From assembly GCA_943789365.1 (NCBI GenBank), contig CALSTV010000001.1, positions 1,240,001 through 1,304,000 on the forward strand: 64,000 bases of DNA. Direction: 5' to 3'. Each line of letters starts with the position of its first letter. Within the stretch, counting starts at the first letter, position 1. Both the position numbers and the translations under genes were made by a program. Shown here piece by piece: positions 63,868 to 64,000 of this stretch. The DNA is from an uncultured Flavobacteriaceae bacterium (GTDB taxonomy: Bacteria > Bacteroidota > Bacteroidia > Flavobacteriales > Flavobacteriaceae). The notes below the pieces were generated by a model. It had not been told where the DNA came from, did not search any database, and worked only from the letters and a program-made list of their open reading frames with translations.

Positions 63868-64000
63868 TTAAAACCGAAAACCAACACCAGCAGTAGGTCC
63901 TGCCAGTATCAAATCCAAATCAAACTCCTTAGACTCTATGGAAGTTTCATGACTAAGATTCAAATAAGTCCAACCCAACTGCACATCGACTAGTTTAGAA
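63868..64000 (-). CDS. C-terminal end of an outer-membrane beta-barrel protein
   Basis: Partial gene running off the window. The minus strand reads SKLVDVQLGWTYLNLSHETS...DLDLILAGPTAGVGFRF and stops with TAA at 63868-63870. The alternating strands and terminal Phe are typical of an outer-membrane barrel. Nothing more can be said from 43 residues. Confidence 0.65.
   Translation of the reverse strand, partial: SKLVDVQLGWTYLNLSHETSIESKEFDLDLILAGPTAGVGFRF

Overview
The window comes from a bacterium of the Bacteroidota, most likely a marine member of the Flavobacteriia. The support is a low G+C content, a sulfatase with a C-terminal type IX secretion (T9SS) sorting domain, a PorW/SprE gliding and secretion lipoprotein, an RHS gene of the DUF6443 kind, bactofilin, a TonB receptor with a carboxypeptidase-like N-terminal domain, and more than twenty copies of the Bacteroidota -7 promoter motif TAnnTTTG placed just upstream of genes. 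Strong Shine-Dalgarno sites are not apparent, as is usual in this phylum. I saw no tRNA, rRNA, CRISPR array or intact insertion sequence.

Layout. 1-6.9 kb is an accessory, damaged block: the end of a YD-repeat gene, a large RHS gene broken by many small frameshifts, a small membrane protein behind it, a frameshifted TPR lipoprotein-like gene, a scrap of an XRE regulator and the end of an IS3-family transposase. 7.0-15.4 kb is one co-directional minus-strand block: sprE/porW, bactofilin, atpZ, a DUF6168-like membrane gene, then atpB-E-F-H-A-G (atpD and atpC are not here). 15.5-22.6 kb holds single metabolic genes: nitronate monooxygenase-like, PaaE-like reductase, quinone-reductase-like dehydrogenase, T9SS sulfatase, bestrophin and an Asp/Glu racemase-like protein. 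22.7-29.5 kb holds ppnP and a periplasmic nitrate reductase operon napD-napA-napB followed by a tetrahaem lipoprotein, a four-cluster ferredoxin and an NrfD-like membrane protein, with a Crp/Fnr-type palindrome upstream. 29.7-35.5 kb carries a retropepsin-like protein, tatD-ogt, a 1124-residue outer-membrane protein and a small OMP. 35.5-38.2 kb is a small accessory patch: an XRE regulator with a palindromic operator candidate, a small lipoprotein and two unknown genes. 38.2-50.1 kb is core: bacilliredoxin, a TerB-DnaJ protein, mutS, a TRIC-like channel, an RNA methyltransferase, TatA, an O-methyltransferase, an ECF sigma factor with a zinc anti-sigma-like partner, panB, a hydroxyacid dehydrogenase fused to a VOC domain, a GNAT enzyme and superoxide dismutase. 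50.3-53.7 kb has a PurF-type amidotransferase, a PfkB kinase and SufE. 53.8-57.8 kb pairs a fused nucleotidyltransferase-HEPN protein with an SF1B helicase split by one frameshift. 57.9-64 kb has an esterase, a TonB receptor operon with a His/Cys-rich small protein and an acidic lipoprotein, fructose-1,6-bisphosphatase with a frameshifted tail, and the end of an outer-membrane protein.

How the genes work together. The clearest functional units are the ATP synthase block, the nap operon (quinol oxidation to periplasmic nitrate reduction, probably induced under low oxygen or by nitrogen oxides), the TonB receptor operon (a metal such as zinc or copper is my guess) and the sigma/anti-sigma pair. 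Candidates for novelty are the nap electron-input module, the helicase/HEPN neighbourhood, the dehydrogenase-VOC fusion, and three 7-8 bp tandem arrays lying upstream of minus-strand genes.

A caution that affects several calls: nearly every frameshift I could locate (RHS gene, TPR gene, IS remnant, helicase, fbp) can be repaired by adding or removing one base in a run of identical bases. That is what uncorrected long-read sequencing produces, so pseudogene here means broken as given.
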